This document shows, piece by piece, positions 10,185 to 18,455 of a DNA stretch of 64,000 nt. The notes below the pieces were generated by a model. The model saw nothing but the letters and a program-made list of their open reading frames with translations. It ran no database searches and was not told the origin of the DNA. Position numbers and translations under genes: made by a program. The stretch comes from Microbacterium sp. LWO13-1.2 (GTDB lineage Bacteria > Actinomycetota > Actinomycetes > Actinomycetales > Microbacteriaceae): positions 3,844,001 to 3,908,000 of the forward strand of contig NZ_CP151634.1 in NCBI RefSeq assembly GCF_038397725.1, read 5' to 3'. The first letter of the stretch is position 1. Each line of letters begins with the position of its first letter.

Positions 10185-10216
10185 GCACCCGTCGCGTGAC
10201 GCGAATCGGGAGGTGC
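10185..10216 (+). terminator. Stem-loop after the iclR gene
   Basis: An inner stem TCGCG-TGA-CGCGA (10192-10204) is flanked by partly pairing GCACCC and GGGAGGTGC arms. It lies 18 nt after the IclR stop codon. There is no U-run, which is usual for high-G+C actinobacteria; it could end the regulator transcript. Confidence 0.4.
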
Positions 10217-10235
10217 CCGGACGATCGCGGCCCGC

Positions 10236-10241
10236 TATACT
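10236..10241 (+). promoter_or_regulatory. Possible -10 box for the PP-loop gene
   Basis: TATACT (five of six match TATAAT) lies 70 nt before the chosen start of the PP-loop gene. No convincing -35 box is seen 16-18 nt upstream. A short inverted repeat, AAGGCA-CCGA-TGCCTT (10295-10310), lies directly before the ATG and could mask initiation. Confidence 0.35.
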
Positions 10242-10310
10242 GCTCGCAATCTGTCCTGCCGGCTCCCGTGTGCCATGGACAGCTGCCTTCACGAAAGGCA
10301 CCGATGCCTT

Positions 10311-11468
10311 ATGCCCGATCTGGTCACCGCGCGTCCGCGCCATGCCCTGGATGAAGACGGGAACATGCGGGTTTCCGCTGACATCGACGGCGCCGCCCCA
10401 CTGTGGTTCTCCGTCGCGGCGGACGCCGAGGAATTGCTCGCCGACCGGGCAGACCATGTGGCCGTGGCTCTGCTGCTGCCTGCGATGCGTTACGGACGTG
10501 ATCTCCGCGTCGGTGGCGTGGTGACAGACAGTCTGCTGCACAGGCTGAACCATGACCTCCAGGCGCTGGTGCGAGCCGTGCACTCGAATTACCAGACGGT
10601 TGCCGTCACGGCTGACGAGACGATTCCCGCCGGCGAGGCCCCGACCGGAGTCGCGACGGGCTTTTCGGGCGGTGTCGACAGCTTCGCCACGCTGACGGAG
10701 TACGCATCCGCAGCAGGGGTGCCGGAAGCGTTGCGGGTGACGCATCTTCTGAACAACAACGTCGGGGCGCACGGCGAGGGGGGCGAGAGTCTGTGGCGAA
10801 GGCGATTCGAGGCGCTGCGGCCCGTCGCCGCGGAGCTCGGCCTGCCGTTCATTCGTGTCGACAGCAACATCGATGTCCACTATCCGCGGATGGGCTTCAT
10901 GCAGACGGCGACATTCCGCAATGCCGCGGTCATGCATCTTCTCGGCGGCGGCATCGGACGCTGCTACCACGCATCCGAAGGGGCGTTCCGGAATCTGCGG
11001 ATGCCACCACCGCACGGCGATATCGGCCTGGTGGGGGCGATGACGTTTCCACTGCTGTCGACGGCGGCGCTGACGGTGGAGTCCACGAGTTCGGGCATGT
11101 CCAGGATCGAACGAACGCTGGCGCTCGTCGGCAGCCCGTACGCGCGCTATCTGGATGTCTGCATCGACGCGGACCCGAATCGGACAACCAACTGCTCCCG
11201 ATGCTGGAAATGCATGCGCACGATGCTCACGCTGGAGATCGCCGGACGTCTTGACGAGTTCGTTCCCGTGGTCTTCGTCCGTGCGCCGTATGAGCGACGG
11301 CGCTGGCAGTACTACGCCGAACTGTTGTCATCGAGTGAGCCGAACGATAGAGAACTCGTCGAGTACGGCGACAGAAACGGCTGGCGCTGGGGTGCGGCCG
11401 CCCGCGGCCGGGCTACAGCGCGCCGTGCCAAGCGCTGGGCACACGACCTGGCGCGGGCGACCCGATGA
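10311..11468 (+). CDS. PP-loop ATPase-like protein with CxxCxxC cluster, function unknown
   Basis: The protein has 385 residues. Near residue 115 it has the PP-loop signature FSGGVDSFATL, used by ATP pyrophosphatases that adenylate a substrate (QueC, ThiI, GuaA and relatives). Near residue 300 NCSRCWKCMRT gives a Cys-x2-Cys-x2-Cys cluster that could bind zinc or an Fe-S centre. TLLNNN-type and YHASEGAFRNL segments between them suggest a complete nucleotide-binding core. It stands alone, flanked by unrelated genes. The start at 10311 is favoured by AAAGG upstream; ATG 10275 is an alternative. A tRNA or small-molecule modifying role is possible, but no substrate can be assigned. Confidence 0.7.
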   Translation: MPDLVTARPRHALDEDGNMRVSADIDGAAPLWFSVAADAEELLADRADHVAVALLLPAMRYGRDLRVGGVVTDSLLHRLNHDLQALVRAVHSNYQTVAVTADETIPAGEAPTGVATGFSGGVDSFATLTEYASAAGVPEALRVTHLLNNNVGAHGEGGESLWRRRFEALRPVAAELGLPFIRVDSNIDVHYPRMGFMQTATFRNAAVMHLLGGGIGRCYHASEGAFRNLRMPPPHGDIGLVGAMTFPLLSTAALTVESTSSGMSRIERTLALVGSPYARYLDVCIDADPNRTTNCSRCWKCMRTMLTLEIAGRLDEFVPVVFVRAPYERRRWQYYAELLSSSEPNDRELVEYGDRNGWRWGAAARGRATARRAKRWAHDLARATR

Positions 11469-11475
11469 CGTCGCC

Positions 11476-11499
11476 GAGGCGGCGATTCCCCGCCGCCTC
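11476..11499 (+). terminator. Hairpin after the PP-loop gene
   Basis: A perfect 9-bp stem GAGGCGGCG / CGCCGCCTC with a 6-base loop ATTCCC starts 8 nt after the stop codon. No U-run follows. The remaining 140 nt to the next gene show no other clear signal. Confidence 0.5.
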
Positions 11500-11641
11500 T
11501 CCGACGTAGAGGCGCAGGTCGGCACCCGCGCGGCGTCTTCGGCGGCTGACCCTCACCAGGACGATCTGCCGTACGGCGCCGAAGTCCTCCGGCGAACCGC
11601 GCCCCTGTGGCGCGACGCTCCGCCTCGACTAGCGTGGAAAC

Positions 11642-12859
11642 GTGATCACCCGCGAACTGGCCAAGGCAGCGCGAGCGGAAGCAGACGCCCTGCTGCCCGA
11701 ACTGATCGCGCTCCGCCGCCGACTGCACGCGACGCCGGAGATCGGATTCCACCTTCCGCACACGCAGGCTGCCGTCCTGGAAGCGCTCGAACCCCTCGGC
11801 CTGGAGATCACGACGGGCACGGATCTGAGCTCGGTGACAGCCGTGCTGCGCGGATCCTCGGCCGGCCCCTCGGTTCTGCTGCGCGCCGACATGGATGCCC
11901 TGTCGATCACGGAAGCGACCGGGCTGCCGTATGCCTCGACCAACGGCGCCATGCACGCATGCGGTCACGACATGCACACCGCCGGACTCATCGGCGCCGC
12001 CCAGCTCTTGGCGGCGAGACGGGATGAGATCACCGGCTCGGTCGTCTTCATGTTCCAGCCTGCCGAAGAAGCCGGCGGCGGAGCGCCCCTGATGATCCGA
12101 GACGGGGTTCTGGATGCCGCCGGAGTCCGCGTCGATGCCGCCTACGGCATGCATGTCGGACCCGGGGTTCGCGGACTCTTCCAGACGAGGCCGGGCCCGA
12201 TCATGGCCGGCTCGAACGCGGTCAAGGTCCGCATCCGTGGCCGAGGCGGTCATGGCGCCCGCCCGCACCTCTCGGTGGACCCAGTGCCGGCGGTCGCCGA
12301 ACTCGTCCTGGCGCTCCAGAACTGGGTGACCCGCCGCTTCGACGTCTTCGACCCTGTGGTGCTCACCGTGACGAAGCTGTTCGCCGGCGAAGTCCTGAAC
12401 GTGATCCCCGATGAAGCCGGTTTCGCGGCGACCCTGCGCACCCTTTCGGCCGCCTCGATCGAGACGGTCCGGAACGAGCTTCCCGCCTTCGTCGAGCGCA
12501 TCGCCGCCGCCCACGGGTGTACGGCCGAGGTGGAGGTGATCGTCGGATACCCGGTGACGGTGAACAGCCACGCCGAAACCGGCTCCGCGATCGGGACTCT
12601 GCGAGGGATGTTCGGCGAAGAACGCGTCGAGGAGCTCGCCTCGCCTTTCATGGCATCCGAGGACTTCTCGTACGTGCTCAACGAGGTTCCGGGGGCGTTC
12701 GTCTTCTTCCGAACGACGCCGGCCGACCTCGACCCCGCCGAGGCGGAGGCGAATCACTCTCCGCGCGCGGTCTTCGACGATGGCCTGCTCGCGGATCAGG
12801 CTGCCGCGATGGCAGCGCTCGCACTGAGCCATGTCGGCCGAGCGGCGGTGCCGGCATGA
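11642..12859 (+). CDS. M20-family metallo-amidohydrolase
   Basis: A 405-residue cytoplasmic enzyme of the M20D amidohydrolase group (hippurate, N-acetyl-amino-acid or indole-acetyl-amino-acid hydrolase type). It hydrolyses an amide bond with a two-metal centre. Metal and catalytic residues are visible in MHACGHDMHTAGLIG (near residue 105), FQPAEEAGGG, AYGMHVGPG and FMASEDFSYVLNEVPG. The middle lid domain with RGRGGHGARPH is present. The start is a GTG with only a weak ribosome site. It overlaps the next gene by ATGA. The true substrate cannot be read from the sequence. Confidence 0.85.
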   Translation: MITRELAKAARAEADALLPELIALRRRLHATPEIGFHLPHTQAAVLEALEPLGLEITTGTDLSSVTAVLRGSSAGPSVLLRADMDALSITEATGLPYASTNGAMHACGHDMHTAGLIGAAQLLAARRDEITGSVVFMFQPAEEAGGGAPLMIRDGVLDAAGVRVDAAYGMHVGPGVRGLFQTRPGPIMAGSNAVKVRIRGRGGHGARPHLSVDPVPAVAELVLALQNWVTRRFDVFDPVVLTVTKLFAGEVLNVIPDEAGFAATLRTLSAASIETVRNELPAFVERIAAAHGCTAEVEVIVGYPVTVNSHAETGSAIGTLRGMFGEERVEELASPFMASEDFSYVLNEVPGAFVFFRTTPADLDPAEAEANHSPRAVFDDGLLADQAAAMAALALSHVGRAAVPA

Positions 12860-13275
12860 TCACCCGTGACCTCGCCATCGCGCTGCGAGATGCCGGCCTG
12901 ACCTGGCTTCCCGACAGCGGCGACCGTTTCCAGCTCGATCTCCCGGACGATGTCGAGCACGAAGCCGAGGCCGAGATCTTCACGGTCAGCGAGATGACGA
13001 TCGAGGCGCGGCGGACGCCGAGCGGCACCGACCTCGCCTTCAACGGCACGACCGAGTGGGCGCTCGATGCGGTCACGCTCGAGGATGCCGTGTGGCTGCC
13101 TCGCGAGGATCAGCTCCGCGAGCTCCTCCGCGGAACATTCCGCCGCCTCGTCCGCCTCGAAGACACGTTCCGCGTGGAGATCGAGATCGCCGGTGAGTCG
13201 CTGGAGTTCGAGCATCCGGATCCCTCGGAGGCCTACGGGAACGCGCTCCTGGAACTCATATCGCGCTCACTGTGA
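12856..13275 (+). CDS. Conserved hypothetical protein (139 aa)
   Basis: I do not recognise a named domain. It starts MITRDLAIALRDAGLTWLP and continues with VSEMTIEARRT, FNGTTEWALDAVTLEDAVWLPREDQLRELL and a short acidic C-terminus. No signal peptide or membrane segment is present. The compact, charged, well-conserved-looking sequence and the 4-nt overlap with the M20 gene show it is a real gene and co-translated with it. The final 9 nt overlap the convergent paaI stop. Similar short actinobacterial proteins are sometimes labelled pilus assembly; nothing here supports that. Confidence 0.7.
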   Translation: MITRDLAIALRDAGLTWLPDSGDRFQLDLPDDVEHEAEAEIFTVSEMTIEARRTPSGTDLAFNGTTEWALDAVTLEDAVWLPREDQLRELLRGTFRRLVRLEDTFRVEIEIAGESLEFEHPDPSEAYGNALLELISRSL

Positions 13276-13701
13276 GCCGTTCTTCGTGAAAGACCGGCCG
13301 CGGACCTCGGCGACCGTCTCGCCGGTCTCGTCGACGACGGTAATGTCGTAGAGGCCTGTGCGCCCGCGCCGGACTCGGCGTTCCGCGGTCGCGGTCAGCC
13401 GCTGGCCTGGCCGCGTGGATGCGAGGAAGGTGATGTCGGCGCCCTGCGCCACCGTCGTGTTCTCGTCCTCATTGCAGGCGATCGCGAACGCCGTATCGGC
13501 GAGAGCGAAGACGAGACCGCCGTGCGTGATCCCGAATCCGTTCACCATGTCGGCGCGCACGATCATCGACACCACCGCACGCCCCGGCTCATCGAGGTGC
13601 ACCACCATGCCGAGCGCCGCGGATGCGGCATCCCGGCGCAGCATCGGGCGCAACGCCTCAGACGCCGTCCCGATTCCGGCCGGCAATTCGTCAGCCGCCA
13701 T
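13267..13701 (-). CDS. paaI: Hotdog-fold phenylacetyl-CoA-pathway thioesterase PaaI
   Basis: PaaI hydrolyses aberrant ring-hydroxylated phenylacetyl-CoA esters and frees trapped CoA. The 144-residue protein has the hotdog thioesterase core with NGFGITHGGLVFALADTAFAIACNEDE, matching the family helix with HGG and the catalytic Asp, and a C-terminal beta sheet to RSFTKNGSQ. ATG 13701 is chosen for its strong GGGAGG ribosome site; an ATG at 13725 lacks one. It is divergent from paaA and shares the control region 13702-13803. Confidence 0.9.
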   Translation of the reverse strand: MAADELPAGIGTASEALRPMLRRDAASAALGMVVHLDEPGRAVVSMIVRADMVNGFGITHGGLVFALADTAFAIACNEDENTTVAQGADITFLASTRPGQRLTATAERRVRRGRTGLYDITVVDETGETVAEVRGRSFTKNGSQ

Positions 13702-13758
13702 CGTGCACCTCCCGAAGGCCCGCATCTTGAAGGGCGAATCCTTCTATGCAAGAATAAC

Positions 13759-13773
13759 CTAACGATCGGTCAG
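13759..13773. promoter_or_regulatory. Candidate TetR/PaaR operator between paaI and paaA
   Basis: CTAAC-GATCG-GTCAG is an inverted repeat (four of five arm positions pair) around a CGATCG core. Similar ACCGA/CGGT palindromes are described for TetR-type PaaR repressors of actinobacterial phenylacetate genes. It lies about 30 nt before the paaA ribosome site and would overlap both divergent promoters. No paaR gene is visible in the window. Confidence 0.45.
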
Positions 13774-13803
13774 TAAAGAAGCACCGAAGCTCAGGAGTCG
13801 ATG

Positions 13804-14784
13804 ATGACCAGCCCCGCAGACCTCTCCGTCGTCGAAGACGAGACGTCGGAGCAGCAGCGCCTGTTCGACGACCTCATCGCGCACGAGCAGCGCATCGAGC
13901 CCCGCGACTGGATGCCGGACGCCTACCGCAAGACACTGATCCGCCAGATCTCGCAGCACGCGCACTCCGAGATCATCGGCATGCAGCCGGAAGGCAACTG
14001 GATCACCCGCGCGCCGAGCTTGAAGCGCAAGGCGATCCTGATGGCGAAAGTCCAGGACGAGGCCGGCCACGGCCTCTACCTCTACTCCGCAGCGCAGACG
14101 CTCGGCATCACCCGCGACGAGATGATGGACCAGCTCATCTCCGGCAAGGCGAAGTACTCCTCGATCTTCAACTACCCCACCCCGACATGGGCGGACATGG
14201 GTGCGATCGGGTGGCTGGTCGACGGCGCGGCGATCTGCAACCAGGTGCCGCTGTGCCGCGCTTCGTACGGGCCGTACGGCCGAGCGATGGTGCGGGTCTG
14301 CAAGGAGGAGTCGTTCCATCAGCGCCAGGGCTTCGAGATTCTGCTGAGCCTCATGCAGGGCACTGACGAGCAGCGGCAGATGGCCCAGGATGCCGTGAAC
14401 CGCTGGTACTGGCCGAGCCTGGCCATGTTCGGCCCGCCCGATGACCAGTCTCCGAACTCGGCGCAGTCGATGGCCTGGAAGATCAAGAGGTTCTCGAACG
14501 ACGATCTGCGCCAGCGCTTCGTGTCGATGCTCGTGCCGCAGGCCGAGATCCTCGGTGTCACGCTGCCGGACCCGGAACTCCGTTTCGACGACAGCACAGG
14601 GCAGTACGAGATGGGCGAGATCGACTGGGACGAATTCTTCGAAGTGCTCCGCGGCAACGGACCGTGCAACGCCGAACGTCTCGAACGACGCCGCACGGCG
14701 CATGAAGAAGGTGCATGGGTGCGCGAGGCCGCCGCCGAGTACGCCCGGAAGCAGGCTGTCCGCAACGAAGGGAAGGTCGCCTGA
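13804..14784 (+). CDS. paaA: 1,2-phenylacetyl-CoA epoxidase catalytic subunit PaaA
   Basis: PaaA is the di-iron subunit that inserts oxygen into the ring of phenylacetyl-CoA to give the 1,2-epoxide. Iron-ligand motifs of the ferritin-like fold are seen in [19 protein letters not shown] and [26 protein letters not shown] and the Trp-rich C-terminus are typical of the family. The length of about 326 residues is normal. Two adjacent ATG codons (13801, 13804) exist; the second has better spacing from AGGAG. First gene of paaABCDE; its stop shares one base with paaB. Confidence 0.96.
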   Translation: MTSPADLSVVEDETSEQQRLFDDLIAHEQRIEPRDWMPDAYRKTLIRQISQHAHSEIIGMQPEGNWITRAPSLKRKAILMAKVQDEAGHGLYLYSAAQTLGITRDEMMDQLISGKAKYSSIFNYPTPTWADMGAIGWLVDGAAICNQVPLCRASYGPYGRAMVRVCKEESFHQRQGFEILLSLMQGTDEQRQMAQDAVNRWYWPSLAMFGPPDDQSPNSAQSMAWKIKRFSNDDLRQRFVSMLVPQAEILGVTLPDPELRFDDSTGQYEMGEIDWDEFFEVLRGNGPCNAERLERRRTAHEEGAWVREAAAEYARKQAVRNEGKVA

Positions 14785-15089
14785 TGACGACGCCAGGGGC
14801 TGTTCCGTCCGAGCCGTGGCCGCTGTGGGAGGTCTTCGTGCGCGCGAACCGCGGACTCAGCCACGTGCACACGGGCTCGCTGCACGCGCCGGATGCCGAG
14901 ATGGCCATCCGCAACGCCCGCGATCTGTACACCCGACGCGGCGAAGGCGTCTCGATCTGGGTCGCGCCGGCGGATGCGATCACGACGAGCGACCCGGATG
15001 CCAAGGGCGCGTACTTCGAGAGCCCGGCAGGAAAGAACTACCGGCACGCGGTGTACTACACGGCATCAGAGGGGGTGCCGCACCTATGA
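14784..15089 (+). CDS. paaB: 1,2-phenylacetyl-CoA epoxidase subunit PaaB
   Basis: PaaB (101 residues) is a small structural subunit of the epoxidase complex and is needed for activity of the PaaAC core. The sequence has WPLWEVFVRANRGLSHVHTGSLHA, DAEMAIRNARDLYTRR and SIWVAPADAI, as in other PaaB proteins. It overlaps paaA by one base and paaC by four (ATGA), so the subunits are made in step. Confidence 0.95.
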   Translation: MTTPGAVPSEPWPLWEVFVRANRGLSHVHTGSLHAPDAEMAIRNARDLYTRRGEGVSIWVAPADAITTSDPDAKGAYFESPAGKNYRHAVYYTASEGVPHL

Positions 15090-15919
15090 GCATCCACGAG
15101 ATCGACTCCCCCCACGGCGACGTGATGGTCGAGGAACTCCGCCTCGCACAGGAGCTCGCGGGGACCGGCGCGAAGGCCGCTTCCGCCGACGTCGCCGAGT
15201 ACGCGCTGCGGCTCGGCGATGACGCGCTCATCCTCTCCCAGCAGCTCGGCGCGTGGATCTCGCGCGCCCCGGAGCTCGAGGAGGACGTCGCTCTCGGCAA
15301 CATCGCCCTCGATCTGCTCGGCCACGCCCGCTCCTTCCTGCACTACGCCGGCTCCTTCGACGGACGCAGCGAAGACGACCTCGCCTATTTCCGCGACGAG
15401 CCGGAGTTCCGTTGCACGTGGATCGTGCAGCAGCCGAACGGCGACTTCGCCCAGACCATCGCCCGGCAGTTCGTCGTCGCGACCTACATGTTCGAGCTCT
15501 ACTCCGCGCTGCGGACGAGCAGCGACGAGACATTCGCGGCGATCGCCGCGAAGGCCGTCAAAGAGGTCGACTACCACCGCGATCACGCGGTGCAGTGGGT
15601 GCTGCGCCTGGCCGGCGGCACTGCGGAGTCGCGCACGCGCATCATCCGGGCCATAGGCGATGTCTGGCCGTACGTCGATGAGCTGTTCCGCGACGACGAC
15701 CTGATCGACCGCCTCGGCGACGCAGCCGTGCGTCCGTCGACCCTGCGTGCCGGTGTCGACGCCGTCGTCGACACCGTGTTCGCCGACGCCGAGCTGTCGG
15801 TGCCCGCCGTCTCAGCTTCATCTGCCGGAGGACGGCAGGGCGCGCACTCGGCCCCGCTCGGGCACATCCTCGCCGAGATGCAGGTGCTCGCGCGACGGCA
15901 TCCGGGGGCGACATGGTGA
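15086..15919 (+). CDS. paaC: 1,2-phenylacetyl-CoA epoxidase subunit PaaC
   Basis: PaaC (277 residues) is the ferritin-like partner of PaaA in the epoxidase heterotetramer. It shows GDDALILSQQLGAWISRAPE, GNIALDLLGHARSFLHYAG and KEVDYHRDHAVQWVLRLAGG, the helices that support PaaA. The start is the ATG overlapping the paaB stop by ATGA; longer in-frame reading upstream is only a shadow of paaA/paaB. A short overlap joins it to paaD. Confidence 0.95.
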   Translation: MSIHEIDSPHGDVMVEELRLAQELAGTGAKAASADVAEYALRLGDDALILSQQLGAWISRAPELEEDVALGNIALDLLGHARSFLHYAGSFDGRSEDDLAYFRDEPEFRCTWIVQQPNGDFAQTIARQFVVATYMFELYSALRTSSDETFAAIAAKAVKEVDYHRDHAVQWVLRLAGGTAESRTRIIRAIGDVWPYVDELFRDDDLIDRLGDAAVRPSTLRAGVDAVVDTVFADAELSVPAVSASSAGGRQGAHSAPLGHILAEMQVLARRHPGATW

Positions 15920-16488
15920 CGCAGACGCACATCCCCCGGTCGTCGAGCGACGCCTCCACTCGCACGTTGAGCGAGCGGAGCAAGACGAAACGCGCCTATC
16001 CGACGCTCAACGACCGGGAAGCCTGGCGCATCGCCGCGGCCGTCGCCGACCCGGAGGTCCCGGTGCTGACCATCGAAGATCTCGGCGTGCTGCGCGCCGT
16101 CGAGGTCGACGGCGACCACGTACGCGTGGACATCACGCCGACGTACAGCGGCTGCCCGGCGATGGACACCATCCGCGACGACGTCATCCTCGCGCTCACC
16201 GCCGCCGGCTTCGGCGACGTCGAAGTGCGCCTGGTCCTCGCCCCCGCGTGGACGACCGACTGGATGTCGGATGCCGGCACGCGCAAGCTCGCCGAGTACG
16301 GCATCGCCCCGCCCTCCGGCCGTGCGGCGGTCAGCACCGGGCCGATCCGACTCGCGATCAGCGTCCGCTGCCCGCGCTGCGGATCGCTCGACACCCACGA
16401 GGTCTCCCGCTTCGGCTCCACCTCATGCAAATCGCTCTTCGAGTGCCGCGCGTGCCTCGAGCCCTTCGACCACTTCAAGGTGCATTGA
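15913..16488 (+). CDS. paaD: Epoxidase maturation factor PaaD with repeat-derived N-terminal insertion
   Basis: PaaD helps assemble metal centres of the epoxidase system. Domain 1 (about 37-125) is the MIP18/DUF59 fold with DPEVPVLTIEDLGVLRAV and TPTYSGCPAMDTIRDDV, carrying the key Cys. The C-terminus has a zinc-binding pattern CPRCGS...CRAC near residues 155-180. The 191-residue length exceeds usual PaaD because residues ~18-36 (TLSERSKTKRAYPTLNDRE) are encoded by a palindromic repeat of the genome's intergenic family (15965-16018). The reading frame is intact and the core motifs are unaffected, so function is probably kept. Confidence 0.93.
   Translation: MVTQTHIPRSSSDASTRTLSERSKTKRAYPTLNDREAWRIAAAVADPEVPVLTIEDLGVLRAVEVDGDHVRVDITPTYSGCPAMDTIRDDVILALTAAGFGDVEVRLVLAPAWTTDWMSDAGTRKLAEYGIAPPSGRAAVSTGPIRLAISVRCPRCGSLDTHEVSRFGSTSCKSLFECRACLEPFDHFKVH
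15965..16018. repeat. REP-like palindromic repeat inside paaD
   Basis: GTTGAGCGAGCGGAGCAAGACGAAACG (in two parts from 15966) matches the right arm of the repeat at 50697-50730 with three differences in 27 bases. CGCTCAACGACCGGG (16004-16018) exactly matches its left arm. The arms form an inverted repeat (GTTGAGC with GCTCAAC). Elsewhere in the window this family lies between genes (37940-37975 and 50649-50730); here it is translated. Confidence 0.85.
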
Positions 16489-16489
16489 G

Positions 16490-17671
16490 ATGTCGCTGTT
16501 CACCTCCGCCCCGGCATCCGTCAGCACACCGCACCGCGAGCGGACTCCGCCACCTGCGAAGAAGCGCGCACGCTTCCACACCCTCGCCGTGCAGGACGTG
16601 CGCCCGCTCACCGACGACGCCGTCGAGGTCACCTTCACCGTCCCGGCAGCACTCGCCGACGAGTACGACTACCTCCCTGGCCAGTACGTCGCCCTGCGCA
16701 CCACACTCGACGGCACCGAGGTGCGCCGCTCCTACTCGCTGTGCCGCGCTCCGGAGCACCGCACGGCGGACGACCGCTCTGCCGCGATCGACACCCGCCT
16801 GAGCGTCGCCGTCAAGCGCGATGAGGGCGGCCTCTTCTCGACGTGGGCGCAGACGCAACTGCGCCCGGGCGACGAGATCGACGTGATGAGCCCGCAGGGC
16901 ACTTTCACCTCGGCGCTCGGCGATCTCGATCATCGGCATGTCGTCGGCATCGCCGCCGGTTCCGGCATCACTCCCCTGATGTCACTCGCCCACACCGTGC
17001 TCGCGGCGTCAGACACCGCCCGCTTCACGCTCGTGTACACGAACCGTTCGACGCTCGACGTGATGTTCCTCGAGGACCTCGCCGACCTCAAGGATCGCTA
17101 CCCGACGCGGCTCACCCTGCACCACGTGCTCTCGCGCGAGCAGCGTGCGGCGCCGGTGCTGTCCGGGCGGATCGACGAGGAGAAGCTGCGCACGATCCTG
17201 GGCGCGCTCATTCCTCCGGAGACGGTGGACGAATGGTTCCTCTGCGGCCCGCTCGCCCTGGTCGCCCTCTGCCGCGAGGTGCTCGCCGATGTCGGTGTTG
17301 CCAGGGAGCACATCCGCTTCGAGCTGTTCACCACCGGAGATGAGCCGGTGCGCGCAGCCCGCCCCGTGCAGGTGCGTGCCGGCGAGAAGACGGTGCGGAT
17401 CGAGGTGACTCTCGACGGCGTCTCCTCCACCGTGGAAAGCCCGATCGACGCGCACGAGTCGGTGCTCAATGCCGCGCTCCGCGTGCGCCCGGATGCTCCG
17501 TTCGCGTGCGCCGGAGGCGTCTGCGGCACCTGCCGCGCACGCGTGGTCGAGGGCAGCGTGACGATGACGGAGAACTACGCCCTGGAACCCGACGAGCTCG
17601 CCCGCGGTTTCGTGCTCACCTGCCAGTCCCATCCGACCAGCGACCGCCTGGTCGTCGACTACGACGTGTGA
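16490..17671 (+). CDS. paaE: Phenylacetyl-CoA epoxidase reductase PaaE
   Basis: PaaE (393 residues) passes electrons from NADPH to the PaaABC epoxidase. After a 40-residue leader comes a ferredoxin-NADP reductase module with the FAD motif RRSYSLC, GIAAGSGITPLMSLAH for the nucleotide, and FLCGPLALV. The C-terminal [2Fe-2S] ferredoxin domain has CAGGVCGTCRARVVEG and a final Cys in VLTCQSHP. ATG 16490 lies one base after the paaD stop. Members of the family with this arrangement accept NADPH. Confidence 0.95.
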   Translation: MSLFTSAPASVSTPHRERTPPPAKKRARFHTLAVQDVRPLTDDAVEVTFTVPAALADEYDYLPGQYVALRTTLDGTEVRRSYSLCRAPEHRTADDRSAAIDTRLSVAVKRDEGGLFSTWAQTQLRPGDEIDVMSPQGTFTSALGDLDHRHVVGIAAGSGITPLMSLAHTVLAASDTARFTLVYTNRSTLDVMFLEDLADLKDRYPTRLTLHHVLSREQRAAPVLSGRIDEEKLRTILGALIPPETVDEWFLCGPLALVALCREVLADVGVAREHIRFELFTTGDEPVRAARPVQVRAGEKTVRIEVTLDGVSSTVESPIDAHESVLNAALRVRPDAPFACAGGVCGTCRARVVEGSVTMTENYALEPDELARGFVLTCQSHPTSDRLVVDYDV

Positions 17672-17684
17672 CTCGGAGGAACCC

Positions 17685-18455
17685 ATGATCGAACTCTCCA
17701 TCGCCGACGACATCGCCACCATCGTGCTGAACGCACCCGAGAGGCTCAACGCCCTCGACGAGCAGGCACTGCACGGCCTCGGCGTGGCCTACGACGAGGC
17801 CGAGGCGGCAGGCGTCCGTGCGCTCGTGCTGCGAGGCAAGGGCCGCGCATTCTGCGCCGGCCGCGACATCTCCGACGTCGACCCGCGCAATGATGACGTC
17901 ATGGGCTACCTCGGCGGCCTGGTCACACCACTGCTGCAGCGCATGTCTCAGTTTCCTGCGCCGACGTTCGCCGTGGCGCACGGTGCGTGCCTCGGCGTCG
18001 GTCTCGGCCTGCTCATCGCCACCGACGTCGTCTACGTCGCGGAGTCGGCGAAGATCGGCTCGCCGTTCGCCGCGCTCGGCGCGACGCTCGACTCCGGCGG
18101 GCACGCGCTGTTCCTCGATCGCCTCGGTGCACACAAGACGCTCGATCTGATCTACACCGGCCGCCTGATGAGCGGCACCGAAGCGGTGGAGTCCGGCCTG
18201 TTCTCCCGCGTGCTGCCCGACGATGAGGTCGTCTCAGCGACGTCGGATGCGGCGACGAAAGCCGCCCGCGGCGCGACCGCGGCGTTCCTCGCCAGCAAGC
18301 GCCTCATCGCTCGCATCCGCGACGAGCGCCTCGCTCTCTGGGAGTCGGTCGACGTCGAGAATGCCGCCCAGGCCGCGCTCTGCGAGACTGCCGACTACCG
18401 CGAGGGGTTCGCGGCGTTCCAGGAGAAGCGCAAGCCGGAGTTCACCGGGCGGTGA
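17685..18455 (+). CDS. paaG: Enoyl-CoA hydratase/isomerase of the phenylacetate pathway (PaaG-like)
   Basis: A crotonase-fold protein (256 residues) closing the paaABCDE operon. It shows FCAGRDISDVD for the oxyanion hole and HGACLGVGLGLLIATDVVYV. The active-site strand ATLDSGGHALF carries Asp where classical hydratases have Glu, which favours the PaaG isomerase role (epoxide to oxepin-CoA) over the PaaF hydratase role. A GGAGG site precedes the ATG, 13 nt after paaE. The choice between PaaG and PaaF is inferred. Its end overlaps the convergent next gene by 14 nt. Confidence 0.85.
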   Translation: MIELSIADDIATIVLNAPERLNALDEQALHGLGVAYDEAEAAGVRALVLRGKGRAFCAGRDISDVDPRNDDVMGYLGGLVTPLLQRMSQFPAPTFAVAHGACLGVGLGLLIATDVVYVAESAKIGSPFAALGATLDSGGHALFLDRLGAHKTLDLIYTGRLMSGTEAVESGLFSRVLPDDEVVSATSDAATKAARGATAAFLASKRLIARIRDERLALWESVDVENAAQAALCETADYREGFAAFQEKRKPEFTGR

